This document shows positions 52,573-58,783 of a stretch of 64,000 bases of DNA, one piece after another. The translations under genes and the position numbers were made by a program. The stretch comes from Sporosarcina jeotgali (GTDB lineage: Bacteria; Bacillota; Bacilli; Bacillales_A; Planococcaceae), in assembly GCF_033304595.1 (NCBI RefSeq), contig NZ_CP116341.1:2893001-2957000 (forward strand), in the 5' to 3' direction. Under the pieces are notes generated by a model. That model was not told the origin of the DNA and did no database searches. It was given only the letters and a program-made list of their open reading frames with translations. Each line of letters opens with the position of its first letter. Positions within the stretch are counted from its first letter, which is position 1.

Positions 52573-52601
52573 ATTTTACCGAATGGGTTGCACAGACGCA
52601 A
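52573..52601 (-). promoter_or_regulatory. Internal promoter of clpC
   Basis: Minus strand TTGCGT (52601-52596), 17-bp spacer, TAAAAT (52578-52573), abutting the CtsR heptads. The layout is the same as at the ctsR promoter (-10 followed by the operator). Confidence 0.6.
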
Positions 52602-52610
52602 AAGAGATGC

Positions 52611-53696
52611 TCAAGGACGGTCTGTCTGTTCATCTGCTTTTGACGGTCCATTTTTCAATCGTTCTCTAAAAAGTTTAGCGCGGCTAATATCTAATTCTTC
52701 AGACGTTAGCTCTTCTCCTTCATAATGTTGGAGAAATCCGGACTGCATGAAAATCATCAGCTCATTTAAGATCGACATTTCCACGTCTTCGATCAATTCA
52801 AGATCGATGCCAAGCCGGACGTCTGATAGACATCGTGCCGCTTCTGCGGAAGGGAGCAGCCGAGCATACGAAATTGTTCCAAGTGAACGGAACACCCGAT
52901 TTTCAAGTGCAATTCGAGACTTTTCGAGAAGCAATTCACGAGACCTGCGTTCATGCGCAATCAGTCTGGAGACGATATTTGCAAGTTCCGCTAAAATCTC
53001 ATTCTCAGATTTACCGAGCGTCAACTGATTGGATACTTGATAAACGTTCCCTGGTGCCTCACTGCCTTCTCCGTAACTTCCTCTAACGACCATTCCAAGC
53101 CTTGAAACGGCTGGGATAATCCGGTTAATCTGCCGCGTAATCGTGAGCGCCGGTAAATGAAGCATGACAGACGCGCGCATTCCTGTTCCCGTATTTGACG
53201 GACAGCTTGTGAGATAACCAAACTCTTCATCGAATGCATAAGGAAGTTTCTTTTCCAGTGCACTATCGGTTTCATTCGCCTTTTGATAGGCATTTTCGAG
53301 CTGCAAGCCCGGATAAATGCACTGGATTCGCAAGTGATCTTCTTCATTGACCATAACGCTGATTGTTTCATCTTCAGATAGGAATACCGAACCGAATTGT
53401 TCCGCATCTGCCAGCTGCGGGCTGATCAAGTGTTTTTCAACGAGAACTTGACGGTCCAGTTGAGGTAATTCTTTCATTCTCGTATAGGAATACCCTTTTT
53501 CAACCTCGCTAAGCAATGCTTCTGAAACAATTTCCCCCACTTCCTCAGCCTGTTCATCAGAAAAGGCAATCGGGAATCGAAATTCACGAAGGTTACGCGC
53601 AAGCCGGATCCGAGTCGACATCACGATATCGGCGTGCTCTCCATGGGGCACCATCCAGCCTGTGACAGCGTTCTGCATAAACCGCTTATTCCCCAT
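52611..53696 (-). CDS. mcsB: Protein-arginine kinase McsB
   Basis: A 361-aa phosphagen-kinase-fold enzyme that phosphorylates arginines on proteins, marking them for ClpCP and inactivating CtsR. The ATG at 53696 is chosen over a GTG two codons upstream since AGGAAGGGGG is better placed for it. Motifs VMSTRIRLARNLREFRFP and TSCPSNTGTGMRASVMLHLP (nucleotide and guanidino binding) are present. It overlaps mcsA by 11 bp. Confidence 0.95.
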   Translation of the reverse strand: MGNKRFMQNAVTGWMVPHGEHADIVMSTRIRLARNLREFRFPIAFSDEQAEEVGEIVSEALLSEVEKGYSYTRMKELPQLDRQVLVEKHLISPQLADAEQFGSVFLSEDETISVMVNEEDHLRIQCIYPGLQLENAYQKANETDSALEKKLPYAFDEEFGYLTSCPSNTGTGMRASVMLHLPALTITRQINRIIPAVSRLGMVVRGSYGEGSEAPGNVYQVSNQLTLGKSENEILAELANIVSRLIAHERRSRELLLEKSRIALENRVFRSLGTISYARLLPSAEAARCLSDVRLGIDLELIEDVEMSILNELMIFMQSGFLQHYEGEELTSEELDISRAKLFRERLKNGPSKADEQTDRP

Positions 53697-54240
53697 GCGC
53701 ACTTCCCCCTTCCTCTATTTCAGCTGCCAGCTTTTGTTTCCAGTCTTTTATTTCATCCCGCAGCACAGCAGCTTGTTCGAACTGTTCTTCTTGAATGGCT
53801 TCTTGCATGTTTGTCCGAAGCTCTTCTATTTTCTTTTTAATGGTCATCTTTTCATTGAAAGATGCAGGGATTTTACCTTTGTGGTTTGTATTGCCATTAT
53901 GCAATTTCCCAAATACTTTCGGCAGCCGCTCACGGAATGTTTCATAGCATGTCGGACATCCAAACTTCCCGATTTCTAAAAAACGATGGAAGGTCAGACC
54001 GCACTCTGGACATTCCGGCATTTTCTGAACCTCGCGCGTTTGCTGATGCAGCGATTCGCTCCCGCTCAGCCATTGCGACAAGAATTGTTGAATGGACATC
54101 GGTTCCTGATTCGGACTGATTGAAAACGTCTGTAAATTAAATGCGCACTTCTCACACAGATTTCGTTCAATCGGTCCATTTTGTGTATCTTGCATCAAGA
54201 TAACGGAAGCTTGACGCTCTTTACAGTTTTCACATAGCAT
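53686..54240 (-). CDS. mcsA: McsA, zinc-finger activator of McsB
   Basis: A 184-aa protein with four CxxC pairs (CENC, CEKC, CPEC, CPTC) in the N-terminal two thirds and a UVR motif at the C-terminus (IEELRTNMQEAIQEEQFEQA). It binds metal and activates McsB kinase. It lies between ctsR (30 bp upstream) and mcsB. Confidence 0.95.
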   Translation of the reverse strand: MLCENCKERQASVILMQDTQNGPIERNLCEKCAFNLQTFSISPNQEPMSIQQFLSQWLSGSESLHQQTREVQKMPECPECGLTFHRFLEIGKFGCPTCYETFRERLPKVFGKLHNGNTNHKGKIPASFNEKMTIKKKIEELRTNMQEAIQEEQFEQAAVLRDEIKDWKQKLAAEIEEGGSAHGE

Positions 54241-54270
54241 CCTTTACCACCCCATCGTTTAGATAACTAG

Positions 54271-54741
54271 TTACTCCGATTGTTCGTACAGGAGCGAGAA
54301 TAACATGGCCTGCAAGATTCGCGCACGAATCAAATCTCTCTCCGGCAACGGATAATTTAAAACAGCCGGCTCGACAGCTGCTAGCATTAGTCGGGCTTCC
54401 CTTTTGGAAATCACTTGTTCTGCTATCAATCGATAGATCACATCTTCTGCCATCGTAAACGAAGCACCTTGCTGTACGCTTTCTAAAACATGATCCAGCA
54501 GCTCCTTGCGGGAATTCGTTTGAACCCGATAAATACGGATATACCCGCCGCCGCCGCGCTTCGATTCCACTGCATAGCCGCGCTCCAATGTAAATCGTGT
54601 TTTAATGACATAATTAATCTGCGAAGGAACACATTGGAACTTTTCCGCCACTTCGTTGCGCTTGATTTCCACGATTCCATTATCTTCATGTTCGATAATC
54701 GATTTTAAATACCCTTCTATGATGTCGGAAATATTACGCAT
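54271..54741 (-). CDS. ctsR: Transcriptional repressor CtsR of class III stress genes
   Basis: A 156-aa repressor starting MRNISDIIEGYLKSIIEHED, with a winged helix (VAEKFQCVPSQINYVIKTRF) and the glycine-rich wing ESKRGGGGYIRIYRV that acts as temperature sensor. It binds heptad repeats; such a site lies directly upstream (54780-54796), giving autoregulation, and another precedes clpC. Confidence 0.97.
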   Translation of the reverse strand: MRNISDIIEGYLKSIIEHEDNGIVEIKRNEVAEKFQCVPSQINYVIKTRFTLERGYAVESKRGGGGYIRIYRVQTNSRKELLDHVLESVQQGASFTMAEDVIYRLIAEQVISKREARLMLAAVEPAVLNYPLPERDLIRARILQAMLFSLLYEQSE

Positions 54742-54779
54742 CCTCTCACCTCTTTTATTGGCACAGTCACCGTGTTGAC

Positions 54780-54796
54780 TTTGACTATCTTTGACT
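54780..54796 (-). promoter_or_regulatory. CtsR operator of the ctsR operon
   Basis: Minus strand AGTCAAA GAT AGTCAAA (54796-54780), followed by a third partial heptad GTCAA. It lies just downstream of the -10 box (54804-54799), so CtsR binding would block ctsR-mcsA-mcsB transcription. Confidence 0.85.
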
Positions 54797-54798
54797 TA

Positions 54799-54828
54799 AT
54801 TGTACCGTATTAAACAATACCCGCGCAA
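54799..54828 (-). promoter_or_regulatory. Promoter of the ctsR operon
   Basis: Minus strand TTGCGC (54828-54823), 18-bp spacer, TACAAT (54804-54799), ahead of the CtsR operator. The -35 is weak, usual for repressed stress promoters. Confidence 0.6.
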
Positions 54829-54896
54829 GAAATTTGCAAATCGGCCATTCAGTCGTTTAGCAAGGTAGAAAAAAGTAAAATAGTTGAATCTTTTAT

Positions 54897-54922
54897 GTTT
54901 AGTATGTTTATAATAGGGGTAT
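54897..54922 (+). promoter_or_regulatory. Candidate sigma-B promoter of the yjbC-like gene
   Basis: Plus strand GTTTAG (54897-54902), 14-bp spacer, GGGTAT (54917-54922), close to the general-stress consensus GTTTAA-N12-15-GGGWAW. A TATAAT (54909-54914) with TTGAAT 19 bp upstream overlaps it, so a sigma-A promoter may coexist. The leader to the start codon is about 100 nt. Confidence 0.55.
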
Positions 54923-55029
54923 AGAATAAAGTCGAGGATTTTTTTCTGACCTCTTTTTTCCTCTCTCTACGTTTGACCCCCAAACAAAAAGCTCCGGGTA
55001 CACCCATACCGACGGAGGAGATTAAATTA

Positions 55030-55617
55030 ATGAACTGGTACGAGAAACTAAGTGAGTATTTTCCCATCGAAGAAATGAAGTCAAAAGAGCATATGGATGC
55101 GCTTTTAAAGGATAAACACAATGTTTATCGTAAAGACGAAGGTCCAAAACACGTGCTCATGTACGTTGAGACAGAATCGTTTGTGTTTGTAGATTATTTG
55201 TTCGTGTCGTCCGCTTCACGAGGTGAAGGTCTTGGAAAAAAACTGCTGACACAGCTGAAGGAAAAAGGTAAGCCGATTTTGTTAGAAGTGGAACCCGTCA
55301 ATTATGAAGACACAGATACTGAAAAACGCTTGCGCTTCTATGCTCGTGAAAATTTCCACCACGCATCTCGCATTGGCTACAGCCGTCGTTCACTCGCAAC
55401 TGGAGAACAAACTGACCTCGAAATCCTTTACTGGTCTCCTGAAGATGCAGAAGAAGAAACGGTATATGATGCCATGAAAATGACGTATGAAGAGATCCAT
55501 ACGTATAAGGATGACGAATTTTACGGTGAATCATACGACCCGATTGACAAAGTATTGACATTCCGTACAGAAGGTAAAACAAATATCCTAAAACCTTTTG
55601 CTACAGTTAGTGCTTAA
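55030..55617 (+). CDS. yjbC: GNAT-family acetyltransferase (YjbC-like)
   Basis: The ATG at 55030 follows GGAGGAG and gives 195 aa, MNWYEKLSEYFPIEEMKSKE. It has the GNAT acetyl-CoA segment VSSASRGEGLGKKLLTQLKE followed by LEVEPVNYEDTDTEKRLRFY. It resembles B. subtilis YjbC over its length; there yjbC lies upstream of spx, but no spx follows here. The substrate is unknown. It is probably stress-induced, judging by the promoter. Confidence 0.85.
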   Translation: MNWYEKLSEYFPIEEMKSKEHMDALLKDKHNVYRKDEGPKHVLMYVETESFVFVDYLFVSSASRGEGLGKKLLTQLKEKGKPILLEVEPVNYEDTDTEKRLRFYARENFHHASRIGYSRRSLATGEQTDLEILYWSPEDAEEETVYDAMKMTYEEIHTYKDDEFYGESYDPIDKVLTFRTEGKTNILKPFATVSA

Positions 55618-55647
55618 TCAGTCATATCCCTCATTTAAATCAGAACA

Positions 55648-55682
55648 AAAGCGGAAGCCGCTACTATGGCTTCCGCTTTTTT
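55648..55682. terminator. Bidirectional terminator between yjbC and the 562-aa gene
   Basis: AAGCGGAAGCC and GGCTTCCGCTT arms form an 11-bp stem with T tails on both strands (TTTTTT on plus, TTTTGTTC on minus). It serves the two convergent genes. Confidence 0.85.
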
Positions 55683-55702
55683 CTGGTTATGCACTCAATT
55701 CG

Positions 55703-57391
55703 TTAATCCGCAATCGAGAGGTTTGTGAGTTCCTTAACAGGCAGGAACAGCTCCCCTGTTTCTATATACATAATCGATAATTTGTCGTCTTCTTGAATAT
55801 AAACTGCTTCCGGAATTGTTTCAGATGAAATCAGGAAGTTCCGTCCGTCCTCTGCTTTTACAGAAACAATTGTAAAGTCCCCTGCCCGTTCTTTGTACAC
55901 ACGTTTGACCGTGATCGCGGCTTTCACTTCTTCAGCTCCTGAGCTTCCGTCCACAGAACTGCCTCCGCGCTGCAACGCTGTTTTATACAATTTCAGCGCA
56001 TCATTCGGAGAATTGCCAAACACTGAGATTTCCGGATTTGCAGCCGAGACGATGAAGTAGTTTTGCAAGAAACCATTCGAATCTAACACGGGTGTCAGCC
56101 AGCTTGCTTCTCCGTAGAAGTTATAGAGAACAGGCATTTCACCAGACCACTTTTTCTCGATGAATTTCTTTTCGATAATTTGCAAGGCTCCTTGTGAGTC
56201 CATGTAGGATTCTTCCAGGTCTCCCGTGTAGTACGTCGCTTTTCCCGTGCGCCCGTCTGTCAGCGCATACCCCAGCATCGAATCGACGCCTTCTTTCGGA
56301 CTTGTAAAGTCTGTGAAGTAATACATATGACCGTTTTCATCGAAAATTGGACTGACGTTTGCCTCCGTTCCTTCATCAGATGGCAGTTTGACATCTTTTT
56401 TACCAACAAACGAATTCCAGAACCCATGAACGTACTTTCCGAAGTAACTGTTTTGCAGACTGACGGCCTCCGGAGACACAGCTCCATCGATGTAATCAGG
56501 AATATCGGCAAGCGCGAACTTTTCTACTTTCCCTGTCATCGGATCCGTCATGACAATTCCTTTTACGTCGAATCCGTTGCGTGCAGATATGAATTTCCCG
56601 TAAGAACGAATGTAGTGCGGATTTCCTTCATCGTCAATTTCCAACTGGACGTCTCCATAAAAGATCAGTTCAGGAAATTGCAGGCGCATATGGCGATCTA
56701 CCTGTTTGTTGAAGTAGGAGGTCTCCGTGTAAGTCATTTCCGACGCAATGAATTTTGGATTATCCGCGGAATCCGTAGCGCTCATTCGAAAATAGCCAGG
56801 TGTCGTCTTGCCATTCCACCACTTGAAAAACCCTGAAAACTCGACCGGCGCTATATACACATAGTCGTCTTTAACTTTTTGAATTTGCAGATGCCCCAAA
56901 TCGTAGTAACTCGTATTCGGAACTTGCCCGAATGCTTTTTTCATTTTGTTGCGGGCAAATTTCGGCGGTACGCTGGCAGGCGTCTGAGTTTCGTCAAAAG
57001 CCTCGATTTCAACTTGCTGATCCATTTCAACCGCTTTAAATTTAGTGTTCGCATTTAATAGAGGTGCGGATAAAATGTAAATCCCTGCGAGGACTGCAAT
57101 TGCGGCTGCAGCAATTTTACCCTTTCTGAAAACACCTCCGTCTAAAATAGCTCCTAGTATCGCGGCTGCGAGTAACAGGACCCATACGGAAGACCAATGC
57201 TGATCTAGGTTCGTTGTGTAATAAAAAACAGCTGTCCCTAATGCAATTACTATAGCAGTACTGATGACAGCAGCTGCCCTATAATCGGAGTTGCTTTCTT
57301 TTTCTTCTCCAAGGCCATTTTTGTGCAGCGGCACCGCTAACAAGGATGCCGCAATCCCGGCAATTAGAGAAAACAAGAGTAAGTGAATCAT
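55703..57391 (-). CDS. Unrecognised membrane-anchored protein, 562 aa
   Basis: Not recognised. The first 120 residues hold four hydrophobic segments (about 1-20, 41-60, 68-85, 92-112). The remaining 440 residues are hydrophilic, rich in aromatic and acidic residues and beta-strand-like, and probably lie outside the membrane. No nuclease, kinase or peptidase motif was found. Internal segments such as LYNFYGEASWLTPVLDSNGF suggest a ligand- or polymer-binding role, but that is a guess. It starts with ATG after AAGGAAGG. An ECF-sigma-like promoter lies upstream, pointing to envelope stress. Confidence 0.85.
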   Translation of the reverse strand: MIHLLLFSLIAGIAASLLAVPLHKNGLGEEKESNSDYRAAAVISTAIVIALGTAVFYYTTNLDQHWSSVWVLLLAAAILGAILDGGVFRKGKIAAAAIAVLAGIYILSAPLLNANTKFKAVEMDQQVEIEAFDETQTPASVPPKFARNKMKKAFGQVPNTSYYDLGHLQIQKVKDDYVYIAPVEFSGFFKWWNGKTTPGYFRMSATDSADNPKFIASEMTYTETSYFNKQVDRHMRLQFPELIFYGDVQLEIDDEGNPHYIRSYGKFISARNGFDVKGIVMTDPMTGKVEKFALADIPDYIDGAVSPEAVSLQNSYFGKYVHGFWNSFVGKKDVKLPSDEGTEANVSPIFDENGHMYYFTDFTSPKEGVDSMLGYALTDGRTGKATYYTGDLEESYMDSQGALQIIEKKFIEKKWSGEMPVLYNFYGEASWLTPVLDSNGFLQNYFIVSAANPEISVFGNSPNDALKLYKTALQRGGSSVDGSSGAEEVKAAITVKRVYKERAGDFTIVSVKAEDGRNFLISSETIPEAVYIQEDDKLSIMYIETGELFLPVKELTNLSIAD

Positions 57392-57430
57392 AATAAAGCC
57401 ATCCTTCCTTTTGTTAAGTACTTACCTCTG

Positions 57431-57459
57431 TATACGGATGAGGGGACAGAAATGTTTCA
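57431..57459 (-). promoter_or_regulatory. Candidate ECF-sigma (SigW-type) promoter of the 562-aa gene
   Basis: Minus strand TGAAAC (57459-57454), 17-bp spacer, CGTATA (57436-57431), close to the SigW-type consensus TGAAAC-N16-17-CGTA. It is 40 bp before the start codon. No sigma-A promoter was found in the same gap (57392-57476). Confidence 0.6.
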
Positions 57460-57476
57460 GCTTTTTAAACCGGACA

Positions 57477-57514
57477 TAGAAAAACCGATTTCCCTTTTCG
57501 AGAGAAACCGGTTT
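57477..57514 (-). terminator. Rho-independent terminator of bioY
   Basis: Minus strand AAACCGGTTTC (57514-57504) pairs with GAAATCGGTTT (57492-57482) with one G-T wobble, followed by TTC and a short T run. It lies 7 bp after the bioY stop. Confidence 0.8.
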
Positions 57515-57520
57515 AATGAA

Positions 57521-58129
57521 TTAAATAGAACGGCGTGTTCTAAGAATGCGCGCCATTCGATGGCCGAACACTCCCGCCAATACAGAAAGAATAATGTCTT
57601 TCGGTAATGGCGGCAGCATCCAAATCCATGCTATTTTGTACGTGAACGCATCCGGTGCTGCTGCCCATAGCTTGTACGCAGCAAACATCCAGTTTGTCCC
57701 GATGAGATAATTGACGGCACATCCGACAAGTGCTGCGATTACAAATCCTGCCACGGTGCTGTTTTTTTCAATGATTTTTCCGACGATATATGCAACGAAA
57801 ATAAATGATAAAATAAATCCGAACGTCGGGCTGACGATTGCACTGATGCCACCGCTGAACTTCGCAAATACTGGTGCACCTGCAAGACCGATAGCCATGT
57901 AAACTGTCATCGAAATTGCTCCATAACGGCTTCCCAGCAGCAGTCCTGCTAAAACCGCAAAAAATGTTTGCAATGTAATCGGCACGCCGCTTACTGATAA
58001 AGCCGGTAAGAAATATGTAATATTTGCTCCAATCATCATTAATGCAGCGAACATCGCTGAGTAGACAAGCCCAAGCGTTCCGTTGATTGTTTTAGAACGG
58101 TTTGGTTTCAAAGTTGCTGTTGCTCCCAT
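57521..58129 (-). CDS. bioY: Biotin transporter substrate-binding component BioY
   Basis: A 202-aa, six-span S component of an ECF transporter, with the BioY segments GVPITLQTFFAVLAGLLLG, AIGLAGAPVFAKFSGG and SPTFGFILSFI. It binds biotin and needs an energising module; the EcfA1A2T set encoded at 4724-7211 is the probable partner because no bioMN lies next to it. It has a probable BirA operator over its promoter. Confidence 0.96.
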   Translation of the reverse strand: MGATATLKPNRSKTINGTLGLVYSAMFAALMMIGANITYFLPALSVSGVPITLQTFFAVLAGLLLGSRYGAISMTVYMAIGLAGAPVFAKFSGGISAIVSPTFGFILSFIFVAYIVGKIIEKNSTVAGFVIAALVGCAVNYLIGTNWMFAAYKLWAAAPDAFTYKIAWIWMLPPLPKDIILSVLAGVFGHRMARILRTRRSI

Positions 58130-58159
58130 TTATAACACCCCTTTTAACTATATAGTTAT

Positions 58160-58188
58160 AGAATAAAAGGAAGGAGCCATTGTGTCAA
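58160..58188 (-). promoter_or_regulatory. Sigma-A promoter of bioY
   Basis: Minus strand TTGACA (58188-58183, perfect), 17-bp spacer, TATTCT (58165-58160). The -35 lies inside the right arm of the BirA-type inverted repeat. Confidence 0.65.
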
Positions 58189-58214
58189 CCTCATTATATT
58201 TTCGGTTAACACAA
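58180..58214 (-). promoter_or_regulatory. BirA-type biotin operator of bioY
   Basis: Inverted repeat TTGTGTTAACC (58214-58204) - 13 bp - GGTTGACACAA (58190-58180) on the minus strand, with one mismatch between arms. This matches the Firmicute BirA box (GTTAAC arms about 13-16 bp apart). It covers the bioY -35, so biotinyl-AMP-BirA would repress. Confidence 0.8.
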
Positions 58215-58221
58215 ATATAAG

Positions 58222-58256
58222 CAATAATAAAACTGACAGCTGATTCCTGTCAGTTT
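58222..58256 (-). terminator. Terminator of the 61-aa membrane protein gene
   Basis: Minus strand AAACTGACAG (58256-58247) pairs with CTGTCAGTTT (58239-58230), then TTATTATT. The hairpin begins in the stop codon region. Confidence 0.8.
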
Positions 58257-58440
58257 ATTGTCTTTTCCCTTCATCTTTAGGGAAGAGGAAAAAGGAAATA
58301 ACTCCACTTAAAAACATTGCGCCAAGTGTAATATAAAAACGAGACATGACAGGCACATCTGTAAAGTTTTTGTTGAGCATAACCCAGGCCACTCCGCCGA
58401 CTAATAACACCATCGGGATAACAAATTTGAACGCCCTCAT
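58255..58440 (-). CDS. Small two-span membrane protein, function unknown
   Basis: From the ATG at 58440, preceded by AAAGGGG, the product is 61 aa with two hydrophobic segments (about 5-21 and 32-52) and a charged end (FPKDEGKRQ). Not recognised beyond being a small membrane protein. It stands alone, between bioY and the SAM riboswitch, with its own terminator, and no clear promoter was found. Confidence 0.7.
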   Translation of the reverse strand: MRAFKFVIPMVLLVGGVAWVMLNKNFTDVPVMSRFYITLGAMFLSGVISFFLFPKDEGKRQ

Positions 58441-58520
58441 AGCAATCCCCTTTCTTTGCATGTCCTAACAGTTTACCACATACACTTAGTAACTCACAGT
58501 TCACCAGTTACATTGTCTAT

Positions 58521-58549
58521 TGACGGAACTATCAAACAACGGTATGATG
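58521..58549 (+). promoter_or_regulatory. Sigma-A promoter of the SAM riboswitch-yitJ-metH unit
   Basis: Plus strand TTGACG (58521-58526), 17-bp spacer, TATGAT (58544-58549), about 30 bp before the aptamer. Confidence 0.7.
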
Positions 58550-58580
58550 TGTTAAATTATTCACACAACTTAATAGTCAT

Positions 58581-58740
58581 TCTTATCAAGAGAAGCGTAG
58601 GGATCTGGCCCGTCGATGCTTCAGCAACCAGCCATATGGTCAGGTGCTACTTCCAGCGGATTTTTATTGTCCGGCAGATGAGGAGGAGACAATCATTTAG
58701 ATGACAAAGCCTTCTTCGTACGTTAGAAGGCTTTTTTATT
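58581..58740 (+). ncRNA. SAM-I riboswitch (S-box) with terminator
   Basis: The aptamer (58581-58684) has the S-box core: TCTTATCAAGAGAAGCGTAG, GGATCTGGCCCG, GCTTCAGCAACCAGCC, GGTGCTACTTCCAGC and the closing P1 strand GATGAGGA. An expression platform follows: AGCCTTCT and AGAAGGCT arms (58708-58732) with six T. SAM binding would terminate transcription before yitJ-metH, matching the genes' role in methionine synthesis. Confidence 0.97.
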
Positions 58741-58783
58741 ATTCTCTGCTTCATTGCTCTGCCGCAAGAAAGGATGATTGAAA

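Noticed and set aside
57392-57520. Small plus-strand frame between the 562-aa gene and bioY
   Set aside because: It runs through the bioY terminator and the ECF-type promoter and has no ribosome site.
58140-58165. Palindrome TAACTATATAGTTA in the bioY leader as the regulator site
   Set aside because: It lies downstream of the promoter; the better conserved BirA-type repeat over the -35 explains control. It might still be a second site.
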